A stretch of DNA of 13,578 nucleotides from Chloroflexota bacterium (GCA_013154225.1 JAADCW010000016.1:1-13578); one strand, 5' to 3'; positions 6,177 to 12,829 are shown, numbered from the stretch's first letter. The notes: generated from the sequence alone by a model not told the origin. Numbers and translations are program-made.

Positions 6177-8246
6177 ATGCTCAATGGCATGGCAAACCAT
6201 TGGCGCGAGCGTGGTGTCTTGCCGCCGCCCTATGCAGACCTGATGCAGGCCTTGGGTGCGACCATTATCGGCCTGCTAAGCGCCGCGGGGGTCTTGCTCT
6301 TCAAGCAGACCATCCACTGGATCCACACGCTGTTTTGGGGCATAGGCGGCTCGTGGATGACAGCTCATTGGGGGCATTGGACCCTGGCGCTCATTCCCGC
6401 GGCAGGTGGTCTGCTGGTGGGCCTGATTCGCACGTGGTGGTTGAGCGAAGAAAAACGGCATGGTGTAGCCTCGGTTATGGAAGCCGTCGCGCTGGCCGGG
6501 GGGCGCCTGCGCTACAAACAAACGCCGCTCAAGGTCTTCGTTTCCGCGCTTTCGTTGGGCGTAGGCGCGTCCGTAGGCCCAGAAGACCCCAGCGTGCAAA
6601 TTGGTGCCAGCATTGGCTCCATGTTTGGCCAAAAACTCCGCATGTCGGACAGCCGCACCCGTGTCTTCGTAGGGGCAGGCGTTGCAGCAGGCATTGCTAC
6701 GGCCTTCAATGCGCCCATTGCTGGCGTGTTCTTCGCGGTTGAGATTATCTCAGGGGAATTTTTCACAGCCTCATTTAGCATGATTGTGCTTAGCGCGGTC
6801 ATGGCCGCGGTGCTCACTCGAGCCCTCGTTGGCCCTATGCCGGCTTTTCCCGTACCCTTATATGCCTATCGTGGGCCTGAAGAACTTCCCTTTTATTTGG
6901 GCTTAGGGCTGGTTGCCGCGCCCATTTCGTTGCTCTACATTAAAGCCATTTACGGCGCTCACGATTTCTTCCATGAAAAAGTCAAACTACCCAAATGGCT
7001 TCTCCCTACCCTAGTGGGTTTGCTGGTCGGCATCATTGGCTTGTTCTTCCCACAAATCCTGGGCGATAGTTACGAAGCCGTAGGTGAAATTCTGGCCGGC
7101 CATAATTTGCAATTCGTACTTTTGCTCTCCCTGGTGTTCATCAAAATTGCGGCCACTGCCCTAAGCCTTGGTGCAGGCTTCATCGGCGGCGTGTTTGCGC
7201 CTTCCCTCTTTTTAGGCGCGGCCTTGGGCGGCGCTTACGGTGTAGGCATGGCCCACCTTTTCCCCAACATGAACTTGGAACCCTCTGCCTTTGCCCTGGT
7301 GGGCATGGCCGCGGTGCTGGCAGGTGCAGTGCGTGCGCCAGTAACAGCCATTATGCTCCTGTTTGAAATGACCGACGACTACCACATCGTGGTGCCGCTA
7401 ATGTTTGCCGTAACCGTCAGCATGTTGGTAAGCCAATACTTCCTTCCGGAATCGGTTTACACGCTGGGCCTGGCACGCGACGGCCTGCGGCTGGAACGTG
7501 GGCGCGACGTGGACGTGCTGGAATCCATCAAAGTGCGCGAAATCATGGAACAATTGCCCGCGACCATCCGCTACGATATGCCTTTGGTAACAGTGGCCGC
7601 GATGTTCGACCAATTCCACACCCACGGCTTGCCAGTGGTGGACGACGAAGGCAAACTCATTGGTATCATTACGCTGCAAGACGTCCAAAGAGCGTTGGAA
7701 GAAGACCCCGAAAACGTCCACCGCACCGCGGGCGAGGTGTGCCAGCGACACCTGGTGGTGGCCTACCCCGACGAAAGCGTCAAGGAAGCCCTGCATCGGA
7801 TGAGCGTACACGACATTGGCCGCCTTCCCGTGGTGGATCCGGCTTCGCCCGACAAATTGCTGGGCTGGATCAACCGCGCTTCGATTATCCGGGCATATGA
7901 ACTGGCCCTGGCGCGGCGCACAGCCTTGCGGCACCGCGGGGAGCAAGTGCGGCTGGAAGCACTTACCGAGGCGCCGGTGCTGGAAATGACGGTGGTGCCC
8001 GGTGCGCCTGCGGATGGCAAAACCGTGGCCGAAGTGCCGTGGCCTGAAGGTGCGGTGTTGGTGCGGGTCCAGCGCGGGCCCGAATTACTGATCCCCCACG
8101 GCGATACGCGTCTGCAGGCCGGCGACCGCTTGACCATCGTTGCAGAAGCCGACGCGGTACATGCGCTGCGCACCCTAATTGAGCACCCTGCACCCAAAGA
8201 GCAACAACAAGAGAAGGAAGAAACCTCGTCATCGTCAGCGGCTTGA
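6177..8246 (+). CDS. ClC-family chloride channel or H+/Cl- exchanger with CBS pair and TrkA_C tail (689 aa)
   Basis: Residues about 25-435 are the ClC membrane domain. Visible landmarks are the first anion-path loop HGVAS (95-99, in place of GSGIP), GPEDP (134-138; E136 matches the gating glutamate, while the usual form is G[KR]EGP), GGVFAP (337-342, the GxFxP loop) and Y428 at the place of the central tyrosine. In PIAGVFFAVEI, E189 matches E202 of E. coli ClcA, and I190 stands where that exchanger has the internal proton glutamate E203. A pair of CBS domains follows at about 453-575, then a TrkA_C-like domain at about 593-668 and a charged tail rich in glutamine, glutamate and serine. CBS pairs commonly sense adenine nucleotides, and TrkA_C domains bind small ligands in potassium transporters, so gating by metabolites is plausible. 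The gene has its own promoter and terminator. The missing E203 equivalent leaves open whether it is a channel or an exchanger. Confidence 0.93.
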   Translation: MLNGMANHWRERGVLPPPYADLMQALGATIIGLLSAAGVLLFKQTIHWIHTLFWGIGGSWMTAHWGHWTLALIPAAGGLLVGLIRTWWLSEEKRHGVASVMEAVALAGGRLRYKQTPLKVFVSALSLGVGASVGPEDPSVQIGASIGSMFGQKLRMSDSRTRVFVGAGVAAGIATAFNAPIAGVFFAVEIISGEFFTASFSMIVLSAVMAAVLTRALVGPMPAFPVPLYAYRGPEELPFYLGLGLVAAPISLLYIKAIYGAHDFFHEKVKLPKWLLPTLVGLLVGIIGLFFPQILGDSYEAVGEILAGHNLQFVLLLSLVFIKIAATALSLGAGFIGGVFAPSLFLGAALGGAYGVGMAHLFPNMNLEPSAFALVGMAAVLAGAVRAPVTAIMLLFEMTDDYHIVVPLMFAVTVSMLVSQYFLPESVYTLGLARDGLRLERGRDVDVLESIKVREIMEQLPATIRYDMPLVTVAAMFDQFHTHGLPVVDDEGKLIGIITLQDVQRALEEDPENVHRTAGEVCQRHLVVAYPDESVKEALHRMSVHDIGRLPVVDPASPDKLLGWINRASIIRAYELALARRTALRHRGEQVRLEALTEAPVLEMTVVPGAPADGKTVAEVPWPEGAVLVRVQRGPELLIPHGDTRLQAGDRLTIVAEADAVHALRTLIEHPAPKEQQQEKEETSSSSAA

Positions 8247-8280
8247 TGGGGCCTGCTACCAGCCAAATTTTCTCAAAAGA

Positions 8281-8314
8281 AAAACAGCCATTGCTGAAAG
8301 GCGATGGCTGTTTT
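8281..8314. terminator. Strong intrinsic terminator after the ClC gene, possibly bidirectional
   Basis: A 14-bp stem with one G-T pair is formed by 8281-8294 and 8301-8314, with loop TGAAAG. On the plus strand the stem ends in TTTT and is followed by GGTTTT. On the minus strand a T-rich tract also follows, so it could serve the ketopantoate reductase operon from the other side. It starts 34 bp after the ClC stop. Confidence 0.85.
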
Positions 8315-8329
8315 GGTTTTATAAGATGA

Positions 8330-8442
8330 AGTGCGGACAAGCCTTACAGGGCCTCGCACTGAACGGAGCGAGCAGGGGGCCGTCGAAGCGCCAAAAAGTG
8401 CCTTTCTGTGTTTCGACTACGATTGCTTCGCAATCTTCGCTC
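8330..8442. repeat. Noncoding inverted-repeat element with nested stems
   Basis: This stretch lies between the ClC terminator and the ketopantoate reductase stop and holds no credible gene. AGTGCG (8330-8335) pairs with CGCACT (8355-8360). GAGCGA (8366-8371) pairs with TCGCTC (8437-8442) around GTCGAA (8382-8387) / TTCGAC (8412-8417) and a perfect small hairpin GATTGC-TTC-GCAATC (8421-8435). The two halves share the order GAGCGA...GTCGAA in opposite orientation. It resembles small dispersed intergenic repeats, but only one copy is in the window, so that is a guess. Confidence 0.4.
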
Positions 8443-8497
8443 AACGCGATGGTTTTTCCTTATCCGAAACTCAGGTTTGATACAAGCAACGCAAGGT

Positions 8498-9559
8498 TCA
8501 ATACGACGCACCGGGCACGGCTTTGACCGCGGCTTCCCACACGGCCAGGAGGGCTTCGGGCTTATGCCGAAAGGCGTCCAGGGGAATTTCGGCCTGAGTG
8601 AGGGCTTCCAGCGTGCTGGCAAGCATTTGGTTTGTTGGCGTGGGCACGTGCAGGCGGCGGCCAAAGCGGGCCACCGCGCCGTGAAGTGCGTCCACCTCAG
8701 TGCGTCCTCGGCCGCCGTAAAGGTCAATGTGAAACGAAGGCATCTTCGCGCCTCGACCTTTGCCAACCGCTTTTTGGAGCACCGGGCGGGCCACCATCAG
8801 CGGCAAATATTTTGCCCCCCAGGCCAGCGCTCGCACCGATACACCTGGCAAATCCACCACAGGCAAATGCAGCGCATCCATCACGGCCAGGGCTTCCCGC
8901 AATTGCACGATTTCCAGCCGCGCCAAGCCCGGATGCGCAAAAATTTGTGCGGGGGGCATGTCCAGAATCGCCGAAGTGGCATTGCCCAGCAAATTGGTCA
9001 ACAGTTTAGACCATTTCATGGCCGCGGCGTTTTGATACAAACGCGGCACCAAACCGGCATCCTGAAAAGCCACATACAGCGCAGGCACTAAGGGGTGCCC
9101 TTTGGCAATGCCTACCCCGCGTTGGCGCTCCACCACCGCATCCCCAACAGCCTTGCGAGAAACCGCGGTGGTCACCGAACCAGCCAACACGCGTTCCGCG
9201 CCCAAAACCTTGGCCAGTTTGCTCTCAGATTCCACGCCATTTTGCAAACACAGCACCGGGGGAAATTCACGGCGATAGGGCGCAATGCTCTCCAGAAACG
9301 CATCCGTGTGATAGGTTTTCAACGCCAAAACAGCCACGTCGTAAGGGCCCTGATGCAAGGCCTCTTCTGGCGTTTCAGCAATGGAAGGATGGGGTAAGCG
9401 CAAGACCTCGCCGTTTTCCTTGACGAGACGCATCCCATTGGAACGAATGTAAGCAGCACTGGGGGAGCGCAGCAAAAAGGTCACCTCTTGCCCGCTATGC
9501 GCCAAACTCACACCCACGCACGTGCCTATGGCGCCAGCCCCCACAATGAGCACCCGCAT
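8498..9559 (-). CDS. panE: 2-dehydropantoate 2-reductase (ketopantoate reductase), 353 aa
   Basis: The enzyme uses NADPH to reduce 2-dehydropantoate to pantoate, a step of pantothenate and coenzyme A synthesis in the cytosol. The N-terminal Rossmann motif GAGAIG is at residues 7-12, and LQNGVES follows in the middle. The catalytic lysine is K185 in MKWSKLLTN, matching K176 of the E. coli enzyme. The C-terminal domain carries the family signature SFHIDLYGGRGRTEVD, with E288 in the position of the substrate-binding glutamate. The length is somewhat above the usual 300-320 residues; the extra lies mainly in the middle of the C-terminal domain. The start at 9559 has GGAGG 6 nt upstream, and that site overlaps the TAG of the preceding phosphatase gene, so the two genes are co-transcribed and probably coupled. 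Some members of this family act on other 2-oxo acids, so the substrate is likely but not proven. Confidence 0.88.
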   Translation of the reverse strand: MRVLIVGAGAIGTCVGVSLAHSGQEVTFLLRSPSAAYIRSNGMRLVKENGEVLRLPHPSIAETPEEALHQGPYDVAVLALKTYHTDAFLESIAPYRREFPPVLCLQNGVESESKLAKVLGAERVLAGSVTTAVSRKAVGDAVVERQRGVGIAKGHPLVPALYVAFQDAGLVPRLYQNAAAMKWSKLLTNLLGNATSAILDMPPAQIFAHPGLARLEIVQLREALAVMDALHLPVVDLPGVSVRALAWGAKYLPLMVARPVLQKAVGKGRGAKMPSFHIDLYGGRGRTEVDALHGAVARFGRRLHVPTPTNQMLASTLEALTQAEIPLDAFRHKPEALLAVWEAAVKAVPGASY

Positions 9560-9569
9560 TGTTTGCCTC

Positions 9570-10208
9570 CTACACGCAAGGGAAAGCGGCTTCGGACGAA
9601 CGGTGACACAAACCTAAAACCAACCAGCGATGCGTTGCAGGCCGGTATTCCATAGCAATATAAGCCGTGTTGGGCAGCCGAAAACTTGGCGCGTGAGGAT
9701 ACGGCTGAGGGGCGATCCCCAACATCGCATGGATGACCAAATTCATAAAACCACCGTGGGAAACCACCAGATATTGCCCAGGAGGGTTTTCCAAAAGGCG
9801 CTGAACAGCCTCGGTCGCCCGCCGATGCACCTCCCAAAGGCTCTCGCCCGTTGTGCCCACCGGGTAAAAGAGCGAAGTTGGACTACTTCCAGGCACGTTT
9901 GCTCCAAAAGGCAGGCCCGTCAGTTGGCCTTTGTCTCGCTCTTTCCAAATGGGATCAAACACGATTTGCTCAATCCCCAAAACCTCGGCCACGATCCGCG
10001 CGGTTTCTGCAGCCCGGGCCAAGGGGCTGGAAAAGATGGTGCGAAAAGTAACCCCTCGCGCCGCCCATGCCTCGGCCAATTGGCGGGCCTGGGCACGGCC
10101 ACGTGGGGTAAGTGGAAAATCTGCCTGGCCTTGATGAACGCCCTGGACGTTGCCTTCTGATTCGCCGTGACGTAGTAAAACAAAACGATATGCGTGAGTG
10201 TCAGCCAT
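9570..10208 (-). CDS. Histidine phosphatase family protein, phosphoglycerate-mutase-like (212 aa)
   Basis: The phosphohistidine motif LLRHGESEGN places the nucleophile at H14, with R13 beside it. R65 in FSSPLARAAET, E90 in WKERDKG and H151 in VVSHGGF complete the usual active site. The length fits small members of the family, which remove phosphate from sugar phosphates, cobalamin precursors or other small metabolites. The substrate cannot be read from sequence, and the protein is not close enough by eye to call CobC or a true mutase. The gene is the first of a two-gene operon with ketopantoate reductase, 10 bp upstream of it. The start ATG 10208 has GAGG only 1 nt away, too close for normal use, and a possible promoter places the RNA start at or near this ATG, so the message may be leaderless. 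No downstream start would keep the RHG motif with a proper N-terminal strand. Confidence 0.88.
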   Translation of the reverse strand: MADTHAYRFVLLRHGESEGNVQGVHQGQADFPLTPRGRAQARQLAEAWAARGVTFRTIFSSPLARAAETARIVAEVLGIEQIVFDPIWKERDKGQLTGLPFGANVPGSSPTSLFYPVGTTGESLWEVHRRATEAVQRLLENPPGQYLVVSHGGFMNLVIHAMLGIAPQPYPHAPSFRLPNTAYIAMEYRPATHRWLVLGLCHRSSEAAFPCV

Positions 10209-10214
10209 GCCTCG

Positions 10215-10243
10215 ATAATATCACAAAACGCTGCGGCTGACGA
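10215..10243 (-). promoter_or_regulatory. Candidate promoter of the phosphatase-ketopantoate reductase operon
   Basis: On the minus strand TCGTCA (10243-10238) and TATTAT (10220-10215) are separated by 17 nt. The expected RNA start is at or next to the A of ATG 10208, which would make a leaderless message. Both hexamers are imperfect (4/6 and 5/6), so this is tentative. Confidence 0.4.
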
Positions 10244-10273
10244 AGCGGAGAAGCCTTGAAAAGCCTCCACGAC

Positions 10274-10309
10274 AAAAAATCTTGCCACCGCAGGCCATTG
10301 CCGCGGTGG
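10274..10309 (-). terminator. Hairpin followed by a T-run on the minus strand, upstream of the phosphatase gene
   Basis: CCACCGC (10285-10291) pairs with GCGGTGG (10303-10309), with an inner GGC/GCC pair around the loop CATT and a single bulged A. On the minus strand the stem is followed after five bases by six T (10279-10274). It has the form of an intrinsic terminator but lies in front of a minus-strand gene and in front of the divergent plus-strand operon. It could stop antisense transcripts or be a leader element. Confidence 0.4.
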
Positions 10310-10350
10310 ACGCGCGGCCGCCAACGCTACACCCCGCGTCGGCGCATTCA

Positions 10351-10359
10351 TGATATACT
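10351..10359 (+). promoter_or_regulatory. Extended -10 promoter of the zinc protein / aldolase operon
   Basis: TGATATACT is a TGn plus TATACT extended -10 box. No good -35 is visible, which is usual for this promoter type. The RNA should begin near 10366, about 35 nt before ATG 10400. Confidence 0.55.
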
Positions 10360-10399
10360 TTACCTGGCAAGCATCTACGTGCTGGGACACGAATGCCCT

Positions 10400-10666
10400 A
10401 TGAACTCCGAACCGACTTATCCCTGCCCTAAATGTCACGCTGGCGTGCTTCGCCCGCGCGAATTGACCTATTTTACCCGCTTGGGGGACGAACTCATCGC
10501 GGTGCCCAAATTCCCAGCCTGGGTCTGCGACATCTGCGGATATGTAGAGTACGACGAACGTGCCTTAAGTTGGCTTTATACCCTGCTCTCTCCACCAATG
10601 CAGCATCGTCCACGGCGGCACCCGTCGCCGCCATCTTCTCCGTCCCGCGCGCCATCCAAAGAATAG
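10400..10666 (+). CDS. Small YgiT-type zinc-binding protein (88 aa)
   Basis: Two cysteine pairs, C9-x2-C12 (YPCPKCHAG) and C43-x2-C46 (WVCDICGY), are spaced as in YgiT/MqsA-type zinc fingers and should bind one zinc ion. A hydrophobic stretch (LSWLYTLL) follows. The last 25 residues are low-complexity, rich in proline, arginine and serine, and probably disordered. The MqsA antitoxin has a DNA-binding domain after the zinc part; this protein ends too early for one, and no MqsR-like toxin lies next to it, so a toxin-antitoxin role is not supported. The gene leads a three-gene operon and ends 13 bp before the next start. The start at 10400 has no clear ribosome binding site; an in-frame GTG at 10379 is possible but is not better supported. 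The function is unknown; a small regulator or adaptor is a guess. Confidence 0.75.
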   Translation: MNSEPTYPCPKCHAGVLRPRELTYFTRLGDELIAVPKFPAWVCDICGYVEYDERALSWLYTLLSPPMQHRPRRHPSPPSSPSRAPSKE

Positions 10667-10679
10667 CGAGGAGAGAACC

Positions 10680-11216
10680 ATGGCCCTAACCAACCGATTG
10701 GTTGCCGTTGACGTCTATACCGCGAGTTATCGGGTGGTTGGTAAGGTGCAGGTGGGCAATACAGGGCTGGTGGGTTTGCTCAACGACGAAACCACCTCCT
10801 ATATGCGTGTCCACGAAGCCACCTTGGCCCGCCTTCACATGCCCACAAAACTGGCGGCACGCTACGAATTCGTCGAACTCACCAAGCGCGGCATCCATGC
10901 CGTGTGCGTGCCCACCCGCGAGGATCTGGGGCCGCTGGCGCTGGTACGCGGGGGCTTCAGCCGCACCCTGCAGTATCATGTGGTTGCCGTGTCGCAAGTT
11001 TTTGAGTTTGAAGGGCTTTTCAATTGGACTGGGCATTTCGACCCGGCTGCTATTCTGGTCAAAGGCACCAGCGATTTCCTGGCTTTTTACGACGGCGTCC
11101 TCCAAGCCGTGCTCTTCCCTAACCTGCGGGTTGAAGCGCCCGGCATGTTGGTCAACCGACGAAAAATTGATATTTTCGTCCACGCCAAAGAACCTACTGG
11201 TAGGAGAACAACATGA
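10680..11216 (+). CDS. Unrecognised protein built from two related halves (178 aa)
   Basis: I do not recognise a named family with certainty. Residues about 17-77 and 108-168 seem to be two copies of one module of about 60 residues. Each begins with an aromatic residue and a glycine (YRVVGK; FEFEGL), has a central stretch ending in an acidic residue (RVHEATLARLHMP; AFYDGVLQAVLFP), and closes with a basic-hydrophobic strand (ELTKRGIHAVCV; LVNRRKIDIFVH). The pattern suggests small beta-rich domains. No membrane segment, signal peptide or catalytic motif is seen. The start has GGAG 6 nt upstream (10670-10673). The stop overlaps the aldolase start (ATGA, 11213-11216), so the two are translated together. 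A relation to short Chloroflexota domains of unknown function such as DUF6812 is worth testing but is not claimed. Gene reality is well supported by the operon structure and codon use. Confidence 0.8.
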   Translation: MALTNRLVAVDVYTASYRVVGKVQVGNTGLVGLLNDETTSYMRVHEATLARLHMPTKLAARYEFVELTKRGIHAVCVPTREDLGPLALVRGGFSRTLQYHVVAVSQVFEFEGLFNWTGHFDPAAILVKGTSDFLAFYDGVLQAVLFPNLRVEAPGMLVNRRKIDIFVHAKEPTGRRTT

Positions 11217-11860
11217 CAGACCCCCTGGTTTTACGACGGGAACTGGTCGAAGCCGCTCGGCGATTAGACGCGCAAGGTCTGCTTCCAGGGCCCTCGGGCA
11301 ACCTTTCTGCCCGCCTGGATGCCGAACGCGTGCTCGTCGTGCCTTCTGCTGTCCCCAAAGGGCGCTTACAGCCCGAAGAATTGCTCGTGGTCAACCTGGA
11401 AGGCGAGGTGCTGCAGGGCATCCGCGGATACAAACCCACGTCGGAATTGCCCATGCACTTGGAAGTCTATCGCCGTCGGCCTGATGTGCACGCGGTTGTG
11501 CATGCGCATCCCCCTGCGTCGGTGGCGCTCACGCTGGCTGGCATTTCCCTCACCGAAGCCATTTTGCCCGAAGCCGTACTCTTGTTGGGCGAGGTACCCA
11601 CCACCGATTACGCCACCCCCTCCACGCCTGAAAATCAGGCGGCCATCGCACCCTGGATCGAGAAACACGACGTTATTTTGTTGGCGCGGCATGGTTCCCT
11701 CACTGTAGGCCGTACCATTGACGAAGCCGCCACTCGCCTTGAAGTGCTGGAACACACTGCCAAGACTCTTTTGTGGGCCTATATGGTGCGCGAACCCAGC
11801 AAATTGCCCCCCGAGGCTGTGGCTAAACTCCACGCCGTCCGCGAAAGTTACGGCAAATAA
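11213..11860 (+). CDS. Class II aldolase/adducin family protein (215 aa)
   Basis: This family includes L-fuculose-1-phosphate aldolase, ribulose-5-phosphate 4-epimerase and methylthioribulose-1-phosphate dehydratase, all zinc enzymes acting on phosphorylated sugars in the cytosol. Visible landmarks are PSGNLSAR (27-34), the phosphate-loop region VVPSAVPKGRL (42-52, in place of the more usual TPSG form), SELPMH with E78 and H82, the zinc ligands H97 and H99 in VVHAHPP, and H160 in LARHGSL. The full length fits the family (about 210-230 residues). The ATG at 11213 is preceded by GGAG with a 6-nt spacer and overlaps the stop of the upstream gene by 4 bp. It is the last gene of the operon. The substrate cannot be told: no kinase, isomerase or methionine-salvage gene is beside it, and the partners are a zinc protein and an unrecognised protein. 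Confidence 0.88.
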   Translation: MTDPLVLRRELVEAARRLDAQGLLPGPSGNLSARLDAERVLVVPSAVPKGRLQPEELLVVNLEGEVLQGIRGYKPTSELPMHLEVYRRRPDVHAVVHAHPPASVALTLAGISLTEAILPEAVLLLGEVPTTDYATPSTPENQAAIAPWIEKHDVILLARHGSLTVGRTIDEAATRLEVLEHTAKTLLWAYMVREPSKLPPEAVAKLHAVRESYGK

Positions 11861-11884
11861 CAAACCGCGCCCCCTGCAAAATAC

Positions 11885-11912
11885 CAAGCCCCTGCCTCTC
11901 GGCGGGGGCTTG
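11885..11912. terminator. GC-rich hairpin between convergent genes, likely terminator
   Basis: CAAGCCCCTGCC (11885-11896) pairs with GGCGGGGGCTTG (11901-11912) around loop TCTC: a 12-bp stem with one G-T pair. On the plus strand it lies 25 bp after the aldolase stop but lacks a T-run. On the minus strand GTATTTTG follows, so it fits better as the terminator of the thioesterase gene, or as a shared one. Confidence 0.7.
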
Positions 11913-11986
11913 CGACGTCAAAACAAGGGTTTACGCAATAAGCGACACATGCCTAAACCGCGTGTTCCCGACAATATCATTCTTGC

Positions 11987-12481
11987 TCAGGAGCTTTGGG
12001 ATGGGCTTTCATCCTGCCCACCAAGCCAAGAACGAATGACCTCTTCATCGAACAAGTGCGGTGCTTCCACATAAATGCCCCGCGCCGAAACAGCCACCTG
12101 CCCATCGGGCAAGCGGAGTTCGGCCTGGGTGTGCAGAGCCTTGCCTTCTTGCCCGGTAATACGGGCTTCCACCTGCACCGGCACGCCTAAAGGCACTGGC
12201 AAGTGATAATCCACGTTGAGGTTGACAGCCACCACCGTATGCCCTGCAGACCACACCGCCGCGCCCATGGCCTCGTCCAACACCGCGGCTGAAGCACCGC
12301 CGTGAGCGAAACCTGGGGGGCCTTGTTGGGCTTCGGAAAACGTCACCTGCGCGGTGATGCGGCCATCGGGAAGCACAAACCATTGCACCCCAATGCTGTG
12401 TGGGTTGCTGTGCCCACACACAAAGCAGGGGCCATGATCGGGCAGCGGACGCTTCTCAGAAAGGGCTTCTCGCGCGCTCAT
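11987..12481 (-). CDS. PaaI-like hotdog-fold thioesterase (164 aa)
   Basis: The protein begins with CFVCGHSNPHS (C19, C22), the short cysteine-containing segment common in front of this hotdog subgroup. The family core is GFAHGGASAAVLDEAMG, with H60-G61-G62 and D69-E70 in the positions of the catalytic region. The remaining strands (VVAVNLNVDYHLPVPLG, VQVEARITGQEGK) fit the 4HBT/PaaI domain. Such enzymes hydrolyse acyl-CoA thioesters in the cytosol as oligomers; the preferred acyl group is not visible. The length is normal. The start at 12481 has AGGAG about 5 nt upstream. It is a single-gene unit, transcribed from a possible extended -10 promoter at 12517-12525 and ended by the hairpin at 11885-11912. 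The last eight residues are polar and probably disordered. Confidence 0.9.
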   Translation of the reverse strand: MSAREALSEKRPLPDHGPCFVCGHSNPHSIGVQWFVLPDGRITAQVTFSEAQQGPPGFAHGGASAAVLDEAMGAAVWSAGHTVVAVNLNVDYHLPVPLGVPVQVEARITGQEGKALHTQAELRLPDGQVAVSARGIYVEAPHLFDEEVIRSWLGGQDESPSQSS

Positions 12482-12516
12482 TGTTGCTCCTGAAGGAAAG
12501 GGATGCCAACGCGGTT

Positions 12517-12525
12517 ATTGTAGCA
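12517..12525 (-). promoter_or_regulatory. Extended -10 promoter of the thioesterase gene
   Basis: The minus strand reads TGCTACAAT (12525-12517), a TGn plus TACAAT box. A weak -35 candidate TTGTGG (12543-12538) sits at a 15-nt spacing, shorter than usual. The RNA start would be near 12510, about 29 nt before ATG 12481. Confidence 0.5.
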
Positions 12526-12599
12526 CAGGCGCGAAAACCACAACGCAGCAATGGAATTACAAATTTTGCCCCAACCCGCAACAATTTGTGAACAAAAAC

Positions 12600-12628
12600 T
12601 TGACCCTCACCCCAACCCCTGGTAAAAT
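12600..12628 (+). promoter_or_regulatory. Promoter of tRNA-Glu
   Basis: TTGACC (12600-12605) and TAAAAT (12623-12628) are separated by exactly 17 nt. The RNA should begin near 12635, five bases before the mature tRNA. This is the best classical sigma-70-type promoter in the window. Confidence 0.85.
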
Positions 12629-12639
12629 TTTGCCCGCTT

Positions 12640-12714
12640 GCCCCCATCGTCTAGCCTGGCCTAGGACACGGGCCTTTCAAGCCCGCGACACGGGTTCAAA
12701 TCCCGTTGGGGGCA
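12640..12714 (+). tRNA. tRNA-Glu (anticodon TTC)
   Basis: The acceptor arm GCCCCCA (12640-12646) pairs with TGGGGGC (12707-12713), and A12714 is the discriminator. The D arm is 12649-12667 with GG at 12658-12659 in the loop. The anticodon stem CGGGC/GCCCG (12669-12673, 12681-12685) closes the loop CTTTCAA, giving anticodon TTC at 12676-12678. The variable loop has four bases. The T arm is ACGGG-TTCAAAT-CCCGT (12690-12706). CCA is not encoded and must be added after transcription. It is flanked by its own promoter and terminator. Confidence 0.97.
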
Positions 12715-12725
12715 CAGGCATCACG

Positions 12726-12746
12726 CCCGCCGCAAGGCGGGTTTTT
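12726..12746 (+). terminator. Intrinsic terminator of tRNA-Glu
   Basis: CCCGCC (12726-12731) and GGCGGG (12736-12741) form a perfect stem around the tetraloop GCAA, followed at once by TTTTT (12742-12746). It starts 12 bp after the tRNA. Confidence 0.92.
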
Positions 12747-12820
12747 GCTTGCCGGGCGGCGCCACATCAAGCGCTCAAGGCAATTGCAACCCATTCGTAA
12801 GCCAGGGCATGCACAAAATT

Positions 12821-12829
12821 TGGTACAAT
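12821..12829 (+). promoter_or_regulatory. Extended -10 promoter of the permease gene
   Basis: TGGTACAAT is a TGn plus TACAAT box with no convincing -35. The RNA should start near 12836, leaving a leader of about 63 nt that contains the hairpins at 12837-12869. Confidence 0.55.

Noticed and set aside
7398..7946. Minus-strand open frame of 182 codons opposite the CBS domains of the ClC gene
   Set aside because: It is a shadow of the real gene, with no ribosome binding site or motif.
10400..10666. MqsRA-type toxin-antitoxin system
   Set aside because: The zinc protein resembles the N-terminal part of MqsA, but it lacks the DNA-binding domain and no MqsR-like toxin lies beside it.
11718..12074. 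Plus-strand open frame crossing the end of the aldolase, the hairpin and the end of the thioesterase
   Set aside because: It overlaps two well-supported genes in wrong frames and crosses a probable terminator.
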